Source: Pseudomonas sp. NBRC 111124 (GTDB lineage: Bacteria > Pseudomonadota > Gammaproteobacteria > Pseudomonadales > Pseudomonadaceae). Taken from it: DNA of 64,000 nucleotides. The notes under the pieces were generated by a model. That model did no database searches and was not told the origin of the DNA. It was given only the letters and a program-made list of their open reading frames with translations. This document shows positions 17,038-26,887 of this stretch, one piece after another. Made by a program: the position numbers and the translations under genes. Each line of letters opens with the position of its first letter. The first letter of the stretch is position 1. Location: the NCBI RefSeq assembly GCF_001320245.1, contig NZ_BCBA01000043.1, forward strand, positions 1-64,000, written 5' to 3'.

Positions 17038-17714
17038 TGAAGGGATGACTCCCGTTGACTGCGATAGCCTGGATGGAAGAGCTCCAGCATCGTCCACGCC
17101 AAATTGCCGTTTCGTCGATGATAAATGTCATGCAGCAACAGCTTGTCAGCTGCTCGTCCCAGTCCTGACTTCTGATCAATCAATGCTTCAAAAAAGGCTG
17201 TAAACTCTGTCCGATCCGCGAATGACCCTAACTCAACAGGCGAGTAGGCACGCTCGTGAGCTCGACACAGTCCGACCATCTCAGCCTGATAGTCAGGACT
17301 GCTGACGATGACAAAACTACTATCAGGAAGCGCCTTCAGCAGCCATCCCAGTTGCTTCAATGACTTTTCTTTGGCAAGCGCCGTGAGGGCAAATTTTTCG
17401 AAGTCGTGGATGAATATGGTCGGATCTCCTTTCATGGCGCAAAGCTCAGTAACCAATGCAGGAACACCCGACTGTGGCTGAAACTCAAAATCAACGTGTA
17501 TCTCTTCATAGAACTGACCCAGCAAATCCAGTCCCGCAAGGTCTACGTGATCCCCAACAAAGACTGTAGAGCCGGTAATTTGGCTCAGAACGGCATTGGT
17601 GCAGGTGGTCAGACCATTGCCAGGATCAGACATCAAATGGCATACCACGCTACCGTCCTTCAGCGCAGAAACTACACTTTTCACAGCAACGGCTTGGAAA
17701 GGCGCCAATGTCAT
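17034..17714 (-). CDS. Degenerate P-loop protein in the transposition operon
   Basis: A 226-residue protein between tniB and tniQ, overlapping both by four bases (ATGA). The N-terminus looks like an AAA-type ATPase with a broken Walker A: SDPGNGLTT at 29-37 has leucine where the catalytic lysine should be. A Walker B-like TIFIHDFE follows at 99-106, and then FVIVSSPDY, like a sensor strand. It probably can not hydrolyse ATP in the normal way and may bind to TniB as a partner. The standard Tn5053 set (tniA, tniB, tniQ) has no such gene; the name is left open. Confidence 0.6.
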   Translation of the reverse strand: MTLAPFQAVAVKSVVSALKDGSVVCHLMSDPGNGLTTCTNAVLSQITGSTVFVGDHVDLAGLDLLGQFYEEIHVDFEFQPQSGVPALVTELCAMKGDPTIFIHDFEKFALTALAKEKSLKQLGWLLKALPDSSFVIVSSPDYQAEMVGLCRAHERAYSPVELGSFADRTEFTAFFEALIDQKSGLGRAADKLLLHDIYHRRNGNLAWTMLELFHPGYRSQRESSLQ

Positions 17715-18601
17715 TCTGAAACCTCCTTATCCTTGGGATGGTGCAGTTTGTAACCATAGAGCCTGGTCATCGGTTCAAGATTCTGGAACTGACTTGGCGT
17801 AATCTGCTCCGTCCCATGCTTGATTGCATCCATAGCAGTGGACTTGATAATTTTGACGATATTGTCAAGGATCCCGTGTGAGTTCACATGAATAAGCGTT
17901 CGCAGCTTAGGGCTTGCAAGGTTAGAGGGCAATTTGAGTGGAAGGTAGGTCTCGTATGTAGCAATGAAATCCACAAAATCCTGATCAAGTTTCCAAGGCT
18001 TCAGATGCCACGGCACGAATCGCCGATCAATTATTCGATCCAGTGAGATGATTTCACTCGCAACTGAGTTCCCGAACGCAATAACACAGAGCTTACCATC
18101 ACCCTCTGCGAGTCCACGAAGCAGCGACAATATAGATTTTTTATGGGAATACGCTTCGAGCATGCAATCAGACAACTCATCAACAACGATCGCGCCGATT
18201 CCAAGGGCCTTTATCTTCTGTATGATGAGCTTAACACGATTGACCGCAGTGCCACGCTTGCCAATCGGAACATCGAAGACATCGCACAATGCATCGTGTA
18301 ATTTAAAACGGTTAACGTTTTCGGTAAGTGTAATAAACACGAACCTTTTACCTTCAAGCTCACCGAGAGCCTTAAGCCGGTTGAATAAGGCCGTTTTACC
18401 GTCGCCTCCATCCCCATGGATGAAAATGCTAGCGGACTGGATCTGGTTATCGGTATAGAGCATGTTCCTCAAGCTTTCGAAAAGAGGCGCGTAGCGAGGC
18501 GTATCAATCCATATATCATGTCGACATATCTTAATTCGCTCCTTCGCAGGCAGATCAGCGTTATTTCTAAGATCGTGCTTGATATGTTCGTAAGCCATCA
18601 T
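17711..18601 (-). CDS. tniB: TniB/TnsC-like AAA+ ATPase of transposition
   Basis: A 296-residue AAA+ protein with Walker A HGDGGDGKT (62-70) and Walker B IGAIVVDEL (135-143), followed by an AFGNS sensor and a basic arginine-finger region (DRIIDRRF). In this family the ATPase joins the target selector and the transposase and gives target immunity. ATG 18601 follows GGAGAG closely, 11 bases after the tniA stop. The ATG of the next gene overlaps its stop codon. Confidence 0.85.
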   Translation of the reverse strand: MMAYEHIKHDLRNNADLPAKERIKICRHDIWIDTPRYAPLFESLRNMLYTDNQIQSASIFIHGDGGDGKTALFNRLKALGELEGKRFVFITLTENVNRFKLHDALCDVFDVPIGKRGTAVNRVKLIIQKIKALGIGAIVVDELSDCMLEAYSHKKSILSLLRGLAEGDGKLCVIAFGNSVASEIISLDRIIDRRFVPWHLKPWKLDQDFVDFIATYETYLPLKLPSNLASPKLRTLIHVNSHGILDNIVKIIKSTAMDAIKHGTEQITPSQFQNLEPMTRLYGYKLHHPKDKEVSE

Positions 18602-18612
18602 AGCTCTCCAAG

Positions 18613-20475
18613 TTAGTCTTTATGCTTATCAACTATAATTACAGGAAGAAAATCAGGCTGATCTGAATGCTCTCTTATGATGCGCGGCACAAAAACATCG
18701 TGAGCGTTTTCGTCCTGGGTTAAGATTGTCGGGATAAAGTCTTGCGTGTCTTCGATAAGCCAGTCCTCAACGGGTTCATTGGTTACTGCTTCGGTTGCAG
18801 GGATTAGAGTGCTCTGTGGAGCGGGCAGACCTTTAGGCGGTAGATTGGCCATGAAAGCAGTTTTAAGGTCAACGGCCTCTTGAACGATCACTGTCTGATT
18901 GGCAAGAGCAGCGTGCGCGAACTCATCGTCGACAGTGCCAGGGGGCAGGTCTTTGAGTAGTGCTTTACGCTTCGAAAGTTGTTTATGGTTCGAGTAGGAA
19001 TCCCAAGTGTTAGCTAGCCCCACCCGATTATAACTACAAGGAACTTTCAGAAATTTGCCTGGGAGCTTGACCCAGACGTAGCTCAGATCGTGCCGAAGGT
19101 ACTTGATATCAAAACGCTGACCCACGTAGGGGGCAAGCTCGTAACATGCGTATCTACGGCCAGCAAAATTTATTCCGTAGGGATGCACCTTGTGATCGAA
19201 GCTTGTCGGTGAGAAATCAATCAAAAACCTCATTTGATCGTTTGATGCAATGACACGATCATGATCATAAAGACCTTGATTAACGTAATGATTCCAAGCT
19301 TCACGCGGAGTGCATTTTAGCGACGAGTGGATTTTGCCATGATAAACAGTTACTTGATTTAGGAACCATACAGCGAACTGCTCATAATCCATCGTTGCAT
19401 TATATTCGCTATTGAAGTCCTCTCGCTGAACGACGTTACTCCCGGTTGCGCCGGGAAGGAAGTGGACTTCTGTCGTCATAAACGTGCCAATCAAGCGTTC
19501 TATAATGCCTCCATACCATTTTTTCCCTATAGGGCGGTGTTCCCAATCCATACCCCACGCCTTGCACTGCTCAATGAACTTTTCACTTGTAAACTCAGCG
19601 GCATTGTCGGTAAATATAACAAATGGAATACCAAAGAATGGATACTCATTCGGATTAGTCAAGAAGCGGAATAGATGAAAATCTTTGTTCATCACTGCAA
19701 AAGCAAGGGCGGCAGCGACGGTATCAAGGTTAGGGGGATCTAGACTAAGAAAAAAACCTAAGATCACTCTCGACTTATCGCAGATTAACATCGTTACCCA
19801 TGGCCTACCGATGATAATATTTCTGTTCTGCTCATCGACCAACAAGATGTCGACCATCGTGTGATCCATCGATACTCTGTGCAAAAGCCCATCGATCACA
19901 AACTTGTGAGGCTTGAATCCATATTTATGATCCGTCTTTTCTTTCCCGTACCGCTTGAAATAAACCTCTCTTTCCGGCTTGGACATTAAGAATTGCCTGG
20001 CCCTATAGCGCGTGACATTTTCACCCTCTCCCTTGAAGTACTCCCGCGCCCACTGGTGGAGCTTACTGAGGGATGCCTTGGGGCCTTCAAATTTCTTCTC
20101 GTAGGCTTCTTCAAGAGCAGCGATTTGTGCATCACTGGCCCAGCAACTTCCTATAACCCTGCCTTTCTTGTTTCGCTGGATACTTTCTTCTTTTCTGTGC
20201 TTGCGCAGCAAGTTATAAAATTGAGAGTGGCCGAGGCCAAGAACTTCCATGCCTCGCTTGACGGTCATCCCGTTAAACCGCTCAATGACCTGATCAAAAA
20301 CGGATGCGCGCTCTTTAGCCACTTCTTGCTCGCGCGCGTCATAAGTTCTTTCCTGGTAGGGAATGTACTCACCTCCAGGAGGTACTCCTGACTCTTTCCA
20401 GTCTCTGGGTACTCTTACCTTTGCTTTTTCTTCCGAATCGCTAGGCGCTGCAGGCAGGTTGAGTTCTTTATCCAT
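18613..20475 (-). CDS. tniA: TniA/TnsB-like DDE transposase
   Basis: A 620-residue transposase with an integrase-type core: D204 in SMDHT, D290 in VIFTDNAAEF and E326 in GGIIERLIG, that is DD35E spacing. The N-terminal part has HTH features (MEVLGLGHSQFYNLLRKH), and a Mu-type C-terminal beta-barrel region follows the core. It is the first gene of the five-gene operon running to 15539. No TnsA endonuclease is seen, so the element probably moves by replicative cointegrate formation like Tn5053. Confidence 0.88.
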   Translation of the reverse strand: MDKELNLPAAPSDSEEKAKVRVPRDWKESGVPPGGEYIPYQERTYDAREQEVAKERASVFDQVIERFNGMTVKRGMEVLGLGHSQFYNLLRKHRKEESIQRNKKGRVIGSCWASDAQIAALEEAYEKKFEGPKASLSKLHQWAREYFKGEGENVTRYRARQFLMSKPEREVYFKRYGKEKTDHKYGFKPHKFVIDGLLHRVSMDHTMVDILLVDEQNRNIIIGRPWVTMLICDKSRVILGFFLSLDPPNLDTVAAALAFAVMNKDFHLFRFLTNPNEYPFFGIPFVIFTDNAAEFTSEKFIEQCKAWGMDWEHRPIGKKWYGGIIERLIGTFMTTEVHFLPGATGSNVVQREDFNSEYNATMDYEQFAVWFLNQVTVYHGKIHSSLKCTPREAWNHYVNQGLYDHDRVIASNDQMRFLIDFSPTSFDHKVHPYGINFAGRRYACYELAPYVGQRFDIKYLRHDLSYVWVKLPGKFLKVPCSYNRVGLANTWDSYSNHKQLSKRKALLKDLPPGTVDDEFAHAALANQTVIVQEAVDLKTAFMANLPPKGLPAPQSTLIPATEAVTNEPVEDWLIEDTQDFIPTILTQDENAHDVFVPRIIREHSDQPDFLPVIIVDKHKD

Positions 20476-20483
20476 CTTATCCG

Positions 20484-20612
20484 GTACTAATCCGATGATT
20501 TGACAGGTGAGGATAGTGGAGTGGTAGATGCACGCAAATTTCGGCTAGGCAGCTTCCAAGCGGTGGCAAGGCCAGGAGGAAGTTGAGTATTAGATATATT
20601 GACATTTCTTCA
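20484..20612 (-). repeat. Possible transposon end with two TGTCAA repeats
   Basis: On the minus strand, reading toward tniA, TGTCAATATATCTAATAC starts at 20612 and TGTCAAATCATCGGATTAG starts at about 20502. Elements of this class start with TGT and hold repeated transposase-binding sites, so 20612 could be the right end. No matching left end was found with confidence. Confidence 0.3.
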
Positions 20613-20661
20613 GAAATTACAAAAAAATTCCAACTAAAAAAAGCTTATAGAGATCATCAAG

Positions 20662-20844
20662 TTAAAAATCACGAAATTCACGCACATTCAATATATATTT
20701 AACCCGAATGATTAAGTCCTGAACATAAAGCTCGCCTTTTTCATTCCTAAACCGTCTAACCTCCGAACGTAAATATTCGGTCGTTGGAGCAGATCTTGGA
20801 CGGGAATGGCATTTCCCATACCTGTCGTATTGCGACATACGCAT
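20662..20844 (-). CDS. Possible small protein, uncertain
   Basis: A 60-residue frame with protein-like ending (RRFRNEKGELYVQDLIIRVKYILNVREF) in the region between the two recombinase modules. No ribosome site of note. It may be a remnant. Confidence 0.3.
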   Translation of the reverse strand: MRMSQYDRYGKCHSRPRSAPTTEYLRSEVRRFRNEKGELYVQDLIIRVKYILNVREFRDF

Positions 20845-21504
20845 AAAAGTGCGCTTGTGGATCTGCCGTTGGGGCCGGTGTGTTTCTCGGCTTGGGACGA
20901 CGATTGGTTCCTGGTAGCTACCTGCGGTGGGCGGAACGAGGGAAGAGTTGTGACGAATCTGGTGTAGGTACTGCGTTCTTGTTGTTCATTCTTGAACGCA
21001 CCGTGCTGGGCGAGTAGAAGGCGCACACCTTGTCATTTCGGTTACGTCCCAGGTTTCAGGGCTTGCGGGCTACCAAGCGCTAACAATCTTCAACGGCTTA
21101 TCTGGTGTTGGCGCCATACACATCACCACTTTCCTCCCGGTTCACGGGCTTTCGAGTGCAATGGGATCCCCTGAGAAAGACGTCTTGGATCGTAGAGTTT
21201 TATCGGTATTGCGCCCATTAGGCTATCCAACCAATCCATGAAACACCTGCGCACCTGGAATCACACTGCGGGCTCAGGAGTACATCGAACCCGTGTGACA
21301 TAAGACCGGAAGACAGACTCTTATGCGGGATAAGCCCGGAAAAAAGACTTCGTTTTTCCGCCGATATAGCGACAGGAAGGGTTAACATATTGTTTTTAAA
21401 AGGGATTGTGGGCGTCCGATTTTATTTCAACGTTTACACGTCCACTCTCTCAACGGGCCATGTCCTTTGTGTTCATGGCGAGTCATTGGATGAGGTGACT
21501 AACG
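20845..21504. other. Intergenic; probable left end of the recombinase element
   Basis: No supported gene. Near 21320-21334 is CTTATGCGGGATAAG (inverted repeat) and at 21337-21360 a hairpin with arms CGGAAAAA and TTTTTCCG. Tn554-type elements carry their recombinase recognition site close upstream of the first recombinase, so the left end may lie here. Confidence 0.35.
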
Positions 21505-22773
21505 ATGAAGCTGATTCAGTGCCGTTTCTCTACAGGTCAGCGTGTACCGCTGCTCGTGCAAGCTGGCAACGCCGCGCCGTTGCCCAAACTCATTCCATTC
21601 ATCTACGTCCAACTCAAGCTCAGGCACCGCGCTTACAGCACTGCTGCGGCGCATCTACGCGCGATTCAGGCTTTCTACAGCTATGCTGAAACTCGAAACC
21701 TAGATGTCGATGAGGCCATCGTGGCGTGCCATTTCGAAGCGATTCTGGCGCTACTGGACGGTTACGCCATCTGGCTCCAAAGTGGCCGCCAAGCCGATAA
21801 TCTGGTCGCCCAAATCGGTGCCTCTGCAATGGCATTTCTTCCACGGATCGATTCGCGCACTCGTGACCAATACCTGCGGTTGCTGAAGCAGTACCTATCT
21901 TGGTGCGTCGCCCGTTACATTCCGCGCGCTCGTCAGAACTCAACCACTATGGCTAACATCGAGGTGGCATTTGTAGATGTCGCTGACGTCATTGAGCGAC
22001 GCTTTGAGAGCCATATCATCAATATTCGTCCCGACCATGCTCGTTACCGCAGCCTGACAGATACGCAACTCCAGATCATCCGCACAATGATTCGCCCGGG
22101 AGCTCTTGAAAATCCCTTCCCGAGGCGATTGCAGATGCGCAATTGGCTAATGATTGAATTGTTGCTGGAAACCGGAATTCGTCGCGGAGAGCTTCTGAAG
22201 CTCTACACCACGGACATTAATCAGGGCTCTCAGCACGCCTACGTCAGTATCAACGATCGCGAAAATGACCCCGGCGACCCGCGCGCTGAAGAGCCTGCAC
22301 TGAAAACATACGGGCGAACCGTAGGTGTCTCCATGCAGCTGTATGAGGTCTACGAGCACTATATTCAGAGCGAACGGCGCCCTCTACGTGAAGGCAAACC
22401 GATGAAATTGCCGTACCGCTATCTGTTCATATCTGACAGAGGCCGCCCGCTATCGATTCGCGCACTGTCTAATGTCCTCGATCGGGTGTTTCTGACCATT
22501 GAACTGGCGCATCCGGGGCTGTTGCCTACTCTTTCTGCGCATGACTTTCGCCACACCTTCGCCGACCGTTTCTTGGCTTACCTGGTCGAGCAGCGTGGGC
22601 ACGACCTGGAGCGCGCCACGGACGAACTCCGGCGAGTCTGCGGTTGGGCTGAGACTTCGGCGATGCCACGTCGTTATGCAAGTCGTTATCTGGCTGAGTC
22701 CGCCAACCGCCATAACGCACAGCGTGCCTCGGCAGCTTGGGGACGACTTGACAGTTTAGGAGGTTCGTCGTGA
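21505..22773 (+). CDS. Tyrosine recombinase 1 of a Tn554-like triple
   Basis: A 422-residue integrase. The catalytic set is visible: R in TGIRRGEL (about 225), K in the beta-hairpin region (LKTYGR), H and R in AHDFRHTF (about 344-347), and tyrosine in RRYASRYLAES (about 390-395). The N-terminal half is the core-binding domain. ATG 21505 has GAGGTG eight bases upstream. The next recombinase gene begins inside its stop region. Together with two more recombinases and a small coiled-coil protein this is the gene order of Tn554-type site-specific transposons and recombinase-trio elements. Confidence 0.85.
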   Translation: MKLIQCRFSTGQRVPLLVQAGNAAPLPKLIPFIYVQLKLRHRAYSTAAAHLRAIQAFYSYAETRNLDVDEAIVACHFEAILALLDGYAIWLQSGRQADNLVAQIGASAMAFLPRIDSRTRDQYLRLLKQYLSWCVARYIPRARQNSTTMANIEVAFVDVADVIERRFESHIINIRPDHARYRSLTDTQLQIIRTMIRPGALENPFPRRLQMRNWLMIELLLETGIRRGELLKLYTTDINQGSQHAYVSINDRENDPGDPRAEEPALKTYGRTVGVSMQLYEVYEHYIQSERRPLREGKPMKLPYRYLFISDRGRPLSIRALSNVLDRVFLTIELAHPGLLPTLSAHDFRHTFADRFLAYLVEQRGHDLERATDELRRVCGWAETSAMPRRYASRYLAESANRHNAQRASAAWGRLDSLGGSS

Positions 22774-24249
22774 CTAAATCGGCAGATTACGAACAGGCAT
22801 CACCCTCCTCCTCTCTACCGGCCTACGTGTTCGAGGGCCCGGCTCTGGTTGGGATTCGGACGCGCACCAATGATCAGCCAAAGTACGTCGATACCCGTTT
22901 GCCGGTGTGGACGTGGTACGACGGAGGGGTCGCATTGAAGATTGACTGGGCCTCGCTTGACTTATCCCCAGAGCTCAAAGAAGTAGCTAAAGGCTTCGTT
23001 GCATATGCACTGGAGAAATATGCCCCTCAGACAGCCTTTATGTTTGCAAGGTCCATTGTCTATATGTCAAACACTGCGCTTGCCCGTACCTTTCCTTGGG
23101 GTGGTCAAGATTTAGTCACGGAATTAAATGGTTTATCGCTGGGCAGTCGATAGACGGATTAAAGGCTTTGAATCAGATACTTATCTAAAAATCAAAGGAA
23201 TCAAATCGGAACGAATTGACCCGTATGCACGAATTTTTCTCTCTCAATCAGGCCTGGAAATTGATGAGGAAATTCGACTGCTTAAACGAATCGATCGAGA
23301 GATATCACCCGATTATTGGGAAGAACTTCAGTTTAACATAGTTCTTCACTTGGGGTTTGAACTCGCACCAAGATCGATTCAATTTCACTCACTAGACATT
23401 GCGGATTTTGAGTTCATTAAAAGCGCTGGTCACGAGAAATACTACACCCTTTGGCTACCAATGGCTAAGAAGGTCGGTCAGCGCAGACCTGAGCGACGCC
23501 CCCGCAAAATTACCACCCGTCTGGGTGAGAAAATCTCACGGCACGTTGAAGAGGTTCAAAAACGATTTGGTCCAGACTGCAAACCATTATTTGTTAGCCG
23601 TCGTGGAAAGCGCCTCTCGGTTCAAAAAATCCGTTTAGGCCTCAAGTATGAGCTTCTTGAAGCCGGGGTAGAAAAGCCGAACCAGGTGAGCATGTTACTT
23701 CGTCATCATCTCGGACAGGGATTGGCGGATCAGGGAACTCCAGCAGATCTGATCGCAGATCTACTAGGACACAATAGCACCGTTGCAGCGCGTGCTTATG
23801 TGACAGCGACTCCCAATATTGCTCGAATCAAAGAGAAAGCGCTCGGTAAAAGCCCTTCCTATCAGCGCATTATGCGGTCTTTGTTAACCGGGGATGTCTC
23901 GCAACGCAGTGATACTGCTCCCGAAAGCGCGATCCGCGGCGTCATCGATACGCAATACATCGGAGACATCGGTGCGTGCTCTCTCCCAGTTCATACGCAC
24001 TGCCCTTACAATCCTATCTATGCCTGCTACACCTGCAAAAAGTTTCACCCTTTTGCAGATGGGCGTCATGAGGAAGTGAGAGAGGCGCTGCAACGAGAAG
24101 CTCAGCGATTTATTGATACGGCAGAACAGGCCGGAGATCTTACTCATAATCGGCCACTCGCTCAGCATCAGATAACCATCCTGGCGGTAAGCGCTACGAT
24201 TGAGCGCTGTCGGCAGCACACAGAGGATGCCGCAGATGGAGCTGTTTAA
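22770..24249 (+). pseudogene. Tyrosine recombinase 2, frame broken
   Basis: Two overlapping frames form one gene. The first (GTG 22770, AGGAGG upstream, overlapping the previous stop) gives 127 residues ending ...VTELNGLSLGSR. The second frame, from about 23128 to 24249, continues as VYRWAVDRRIKGF and carries the catalytic domain, including LRHHLGQGLADQGTPADLIADLLGH and a C-terminal cysteine/histidine cluster (HTHCPYNPIYACYTCKKFH). Both GLSL and YRWAV are read from the same bases, as if the stretch between two similar sequences had been deleted, leaving the frame shifted. The separated catalytic part has no ribosome site of its own, so this recombinase is probably inactive. Confidence 0.7.
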
Positions 24250-26353
24250 GGCGAAGCAAAATCTAGAAAGCTTTATTAAACAAGAACAGGCTATCTTTCG
24301 GTTGCTACCGATTTCAACCCCATGGTCGGAAGCATTTTGGAGAGTTGAAAACTGGTTACCACAAAGGGATCCAAATAAACATACACTGACCTTCGAAACG
24401 CACCGACAACTCCTTGAGAAGACTGGTTATCCTGCCCCGAGCAAAGGCCCACTTCCATTCGTATACCAAGAATTTAGCAAGGCCCTAATTGTGTATCTGC
24501 AACGTACCCGAAATCTTAGGTTTTCGATGGTAGTTGCATACAATATTGCCGTACGCCGACTCTATAACCCGATGTTTGAACGTGGCGTATTTGACCCTAC
24601 ACTTTTGACACGGGGCGATTTCGATCGCGTCATAGTCTTTCTCCGGGAAAGTGGCTATAAGAATATTTATGATGCAATCTCTCATCTACAAGTAATTGCG
24701 GATACGATTGATAGCCTGCAGTTAACCGGGATGGCTATCCATTTTGAGCATGATGCAAGACCAGAGAAGCGGCGCCACGATTATATTTCATTGCATGATC
24801 CCGATCGTGCGGTAAAAGAGCGAAAATCTAATGACCGACTGCCTTCTCGCGAGGCGATGGAAGCGTATGCCCTTTGTTCAAATAACCCATTCAGTGAGGG
24901 TGAGGAGATTTTGCTGCGTGTGATCGATTTATTGATCGCAACTGGGCAGCGAGGTAATGAAATAGCTGTAATTCCTTATGACTGCTGGGTCGAAAGACAG
25001 ATCAAAGCCACTACAGGAGAATTGACTGTAGATATAAACGGCAATCCTCTGGTCGAATGTGGGATTAGGTATTTTGCGGAAAAGCATTTTCAATCTCGTG
25101 TTCATTGGCTGGCTGAAGGCGACGTTCCATTAGCCAGGCGAGCAGTAGAGCGATTAAAGGCGCTAACCATAGAGCAGCGAGAGATTGCCGCATGGCAAGA
25201 ACTCCACCCTGGACGTATTTGGCATTTTTCTCCTCAATCGGTCATCGATGAGGCAATGGTTTTGGATTGGCTAGGCTTTAGCGAAACTAGGAACGCAAAC
25301 AGAAATCTTTACCTGTACCTCACGCGCAACGGAGTTCATCCGTTCGATCATGAGCCAGAAGAGAGACGAGGACGGTCATTAAAGCGACGCTACCTCGCGG
25401 GTGATATTGAACGACTGATCATCCCGAAACTCCGTGGCCACGCAGTACTAACGGAGCATGTCGGGCAAGAGCTTCGCATCTTACTTCGAACCAGCGAAAC
25501 CCTTGCTATCGCTTTCGACGGCCAGTTTCGTTTCGGCGGACGTGAGGCAAATGTGTTTCGTGCAGTACCGCGTCGGGTTACCATTGTGGATATCAATCGC
25601 GCGTTAGGTCACGATGAAAAGTATACATCTATCTTTTCGCGTCGTTCATTAACAGAATCCGATGGAACTCCAATTAGGTTAACAAGTCACCAACCTAGAC
25701 ACTGGCGGAACACCATTTATCACCTGACCGGTATGAGTGATGTTCAGCAAGCATTGGCCCTAGGGCGAAAACGCATTGATCAGAATGTCTACTACCAGCA
25801 CACGAGCATTGAAGACACCACTGCTGCGCATCACGATTTTTTGGCGTTCAATAGCCACCACGAACGCATCGACTTTCTGCATAGAGGCATAAGAGAAAAA
25901 CGTATTCAGGGTCCGCTGACAGACAGTTACCATGAGTTACTATCAGACAAAGGCGCGACGACTGCAGAAGCATTCCTTACCGTGCACGCAACAGCACTAC
26001 ACGTGACCCCCTTCGGAGGTTGCATACACGATTTCTCCCAAGCGCCCTGCCCCAAGCATCTACAGTGTTGGAATGGCTGCTCGCATCTCCATCTCATGGG
26101 TACTCCATCAGAACGAGCCAACCTTGAGAAACAAGCCGATAATCTAACGAAGGCAATTACCATCCTGCGCGATGCCGGCGCAGGCGAGGCAGGCAGCGAT
26201 GTGTGGCTGGCGGACCAAGAGGTCAAGCTCAGCAATCTAAAGTCTGTCCTCGCACGCAAGACCAGTATAGGAGTACAACGCGTGTTTCCACATGGTCATC
26301 CCATGACGGTAACGGACACGGAAAAGCGACATAGCTCGGTTTCAGATGATTAG
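24236..26353 (+). CDS. Large tyrosine recombinase 3 of the triple
   Basis: 705 residues from ATG 24236 (GAGG nine bases upstream), overlapping the end of recombinase 2. Catalytic features: R in ATGQRGNEI (about 236), H-P-R in SHQPRHWRNT (about 483-487) and tyrosine in NVYYQHTS (about 518). Beyond the core is a cysteine/histidine cluster (GGCIHDFSQAPCPKHLQCWNGCSHLH), as in TnpB of Tn554, which is also a long recombinase with a C-terminal extension. It ends eight bases before the small partner gene. Confidence 0.85.
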   Translation: MELFKAKQNLESFIKQEQAIFRLLPISTPWSEAFWRVENWLPQRDPNKHTLTFETHRQLLEKTGYPAPSKGPLPFVYQEFSKALIVYLQRTRNLRFSMVVAYNIAVRRLYNPMFERGVFDPTLLTRGDFDRVIVFLRESGYKNIYDAISHLQVIADTIDSLQLTGMAIHFEHDARPEKRRHDYISLHDPDRAVKERKSNDRLPSREAMEAYALCSNNPFSEGEEILLRVIDLLIATGQRGNEIAVIPYDCWVERQIKATTGELTVDINGNPLVECGIRYFAEKHFQSRVHWLAEGDVPLARRAVERLKALTIEQREIAAWQELHPGRIWHFSPQSVIDEAMVLDWLGFSETRNANRNLYLYLTRNGVHPFDHEPEERRGRSLKRRYLAGDIERLIIPKLRGHAVLTEHVGQELRILLRTSETLAIAFDGQFRFGGREANVFRAVPRRVTIVDINRALGHDEKYTSIFSRRSLTESDGTPIRLTSHQPRHWRNTIYHLTGMSDVQQALALGRKRIDQNVYYQHTSIEDTTAAHHDFLAFNSHHERIDFLHRGIREKRIQGPLTDSYHELLSDKGATTAEAFLTVHATALHVTPFGGCIHDFSQAPCPKHLQCWNGCSHLHLMGTPSERANLEKQADNLTKAITILRDAGAGEAGSDVWLADQEVKLSNLKSVLARKTSIGVQRVFPHGHPMTVTDTEKRHSSVSDD

Positions 26354-26361
26354 AGGTGACC

Positions 26362-26757
26362 ATGGCTCGACGGCAAACCTTGAGGGGTAGCACGTTGGAT
26401 GAGGCGGTCGACGCCCTCCTCGCCCAAATGATTAGCTCAGGGCAGGAGCTCGCGCCTATTTCCCGGACCGAAGTTCAGCGTCGATTGGGCCTGGCGAGTC
26501 GCTCGACCTTGGTGGGAGATCGGGGCTTGAGAATCGAGGCTGCCCGAATTACACAGCTGAAGGAAAGTGGTAGAGATCCGGACAGCGCCCGCCGGCGAAG
26601 AAGCCTTGAAGATCGTATTGCTAATTTACAAGCAGAGAATGCCGACTTAATAAAGCAGCGAGACCAGCTCTATGAAGCGCTGTCGACAATTACACATAGC
26701 TGTTTGCTGAAAGGACTGGATGTCGAGAACATTCTGGCTCCCTTACGTAAGAAATAG
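26362..26757 (+). CDS. Small HTH/coiled-coil partner of the recombinases (TnpC-like)
   Basis: 131 residues from ATG 26362, preceded by GAGGTG. The N-terminal part looks like a HTH (ISRTEVQRRLGLASRSTLVGDRG), followed by a coiled coil (LEDRIANLQAENADLIKQRDQLYEAL). In position, size and make-up it matches TnpC of Tn554, which sets orientation and efficiency of transposition. It is the last gene of the recombinase operon and is followed by a terminator hairpin. Confidence 0.75.
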   Translation: MARRQTLRGSTLDEAVDALLAQMISSGQELAPISRTEVQRRLGLASRSTLVGDRGLRIEAARITQLKESGRDPDSARRRRSLEDRIANLQAENADLIKQRDQLYEALSTITHSCLLKGLDVENILAPLRKK

Positions 26758-26834
26758 TAAGGTTTCATGGCAGCTGGGTGACGCAGTGGGAAAACATTAT
26801 CGCCTAACCGCTAGCGCATCGAGTGCTGTTAATG

Positions 26835-26863
26835 GAAACCCGACTTTGGGGAAGCCGGGTTTC
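26835..26863. terminator. Hairpin after the recombinase operon
   Basis: Arms GAAACCCG and CGGGTTTC, with further pairing inside (CTT/AAG around TGGGG), then a T-rich stretch (GATTCTTAGTGTTT). It separates the recombinase operon from the convergent GHKL ATPase gene. Confidence 0.75.
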
Positions 26864-26887
26864 GATTCTTAGTGTTTGGTTTTGCGG

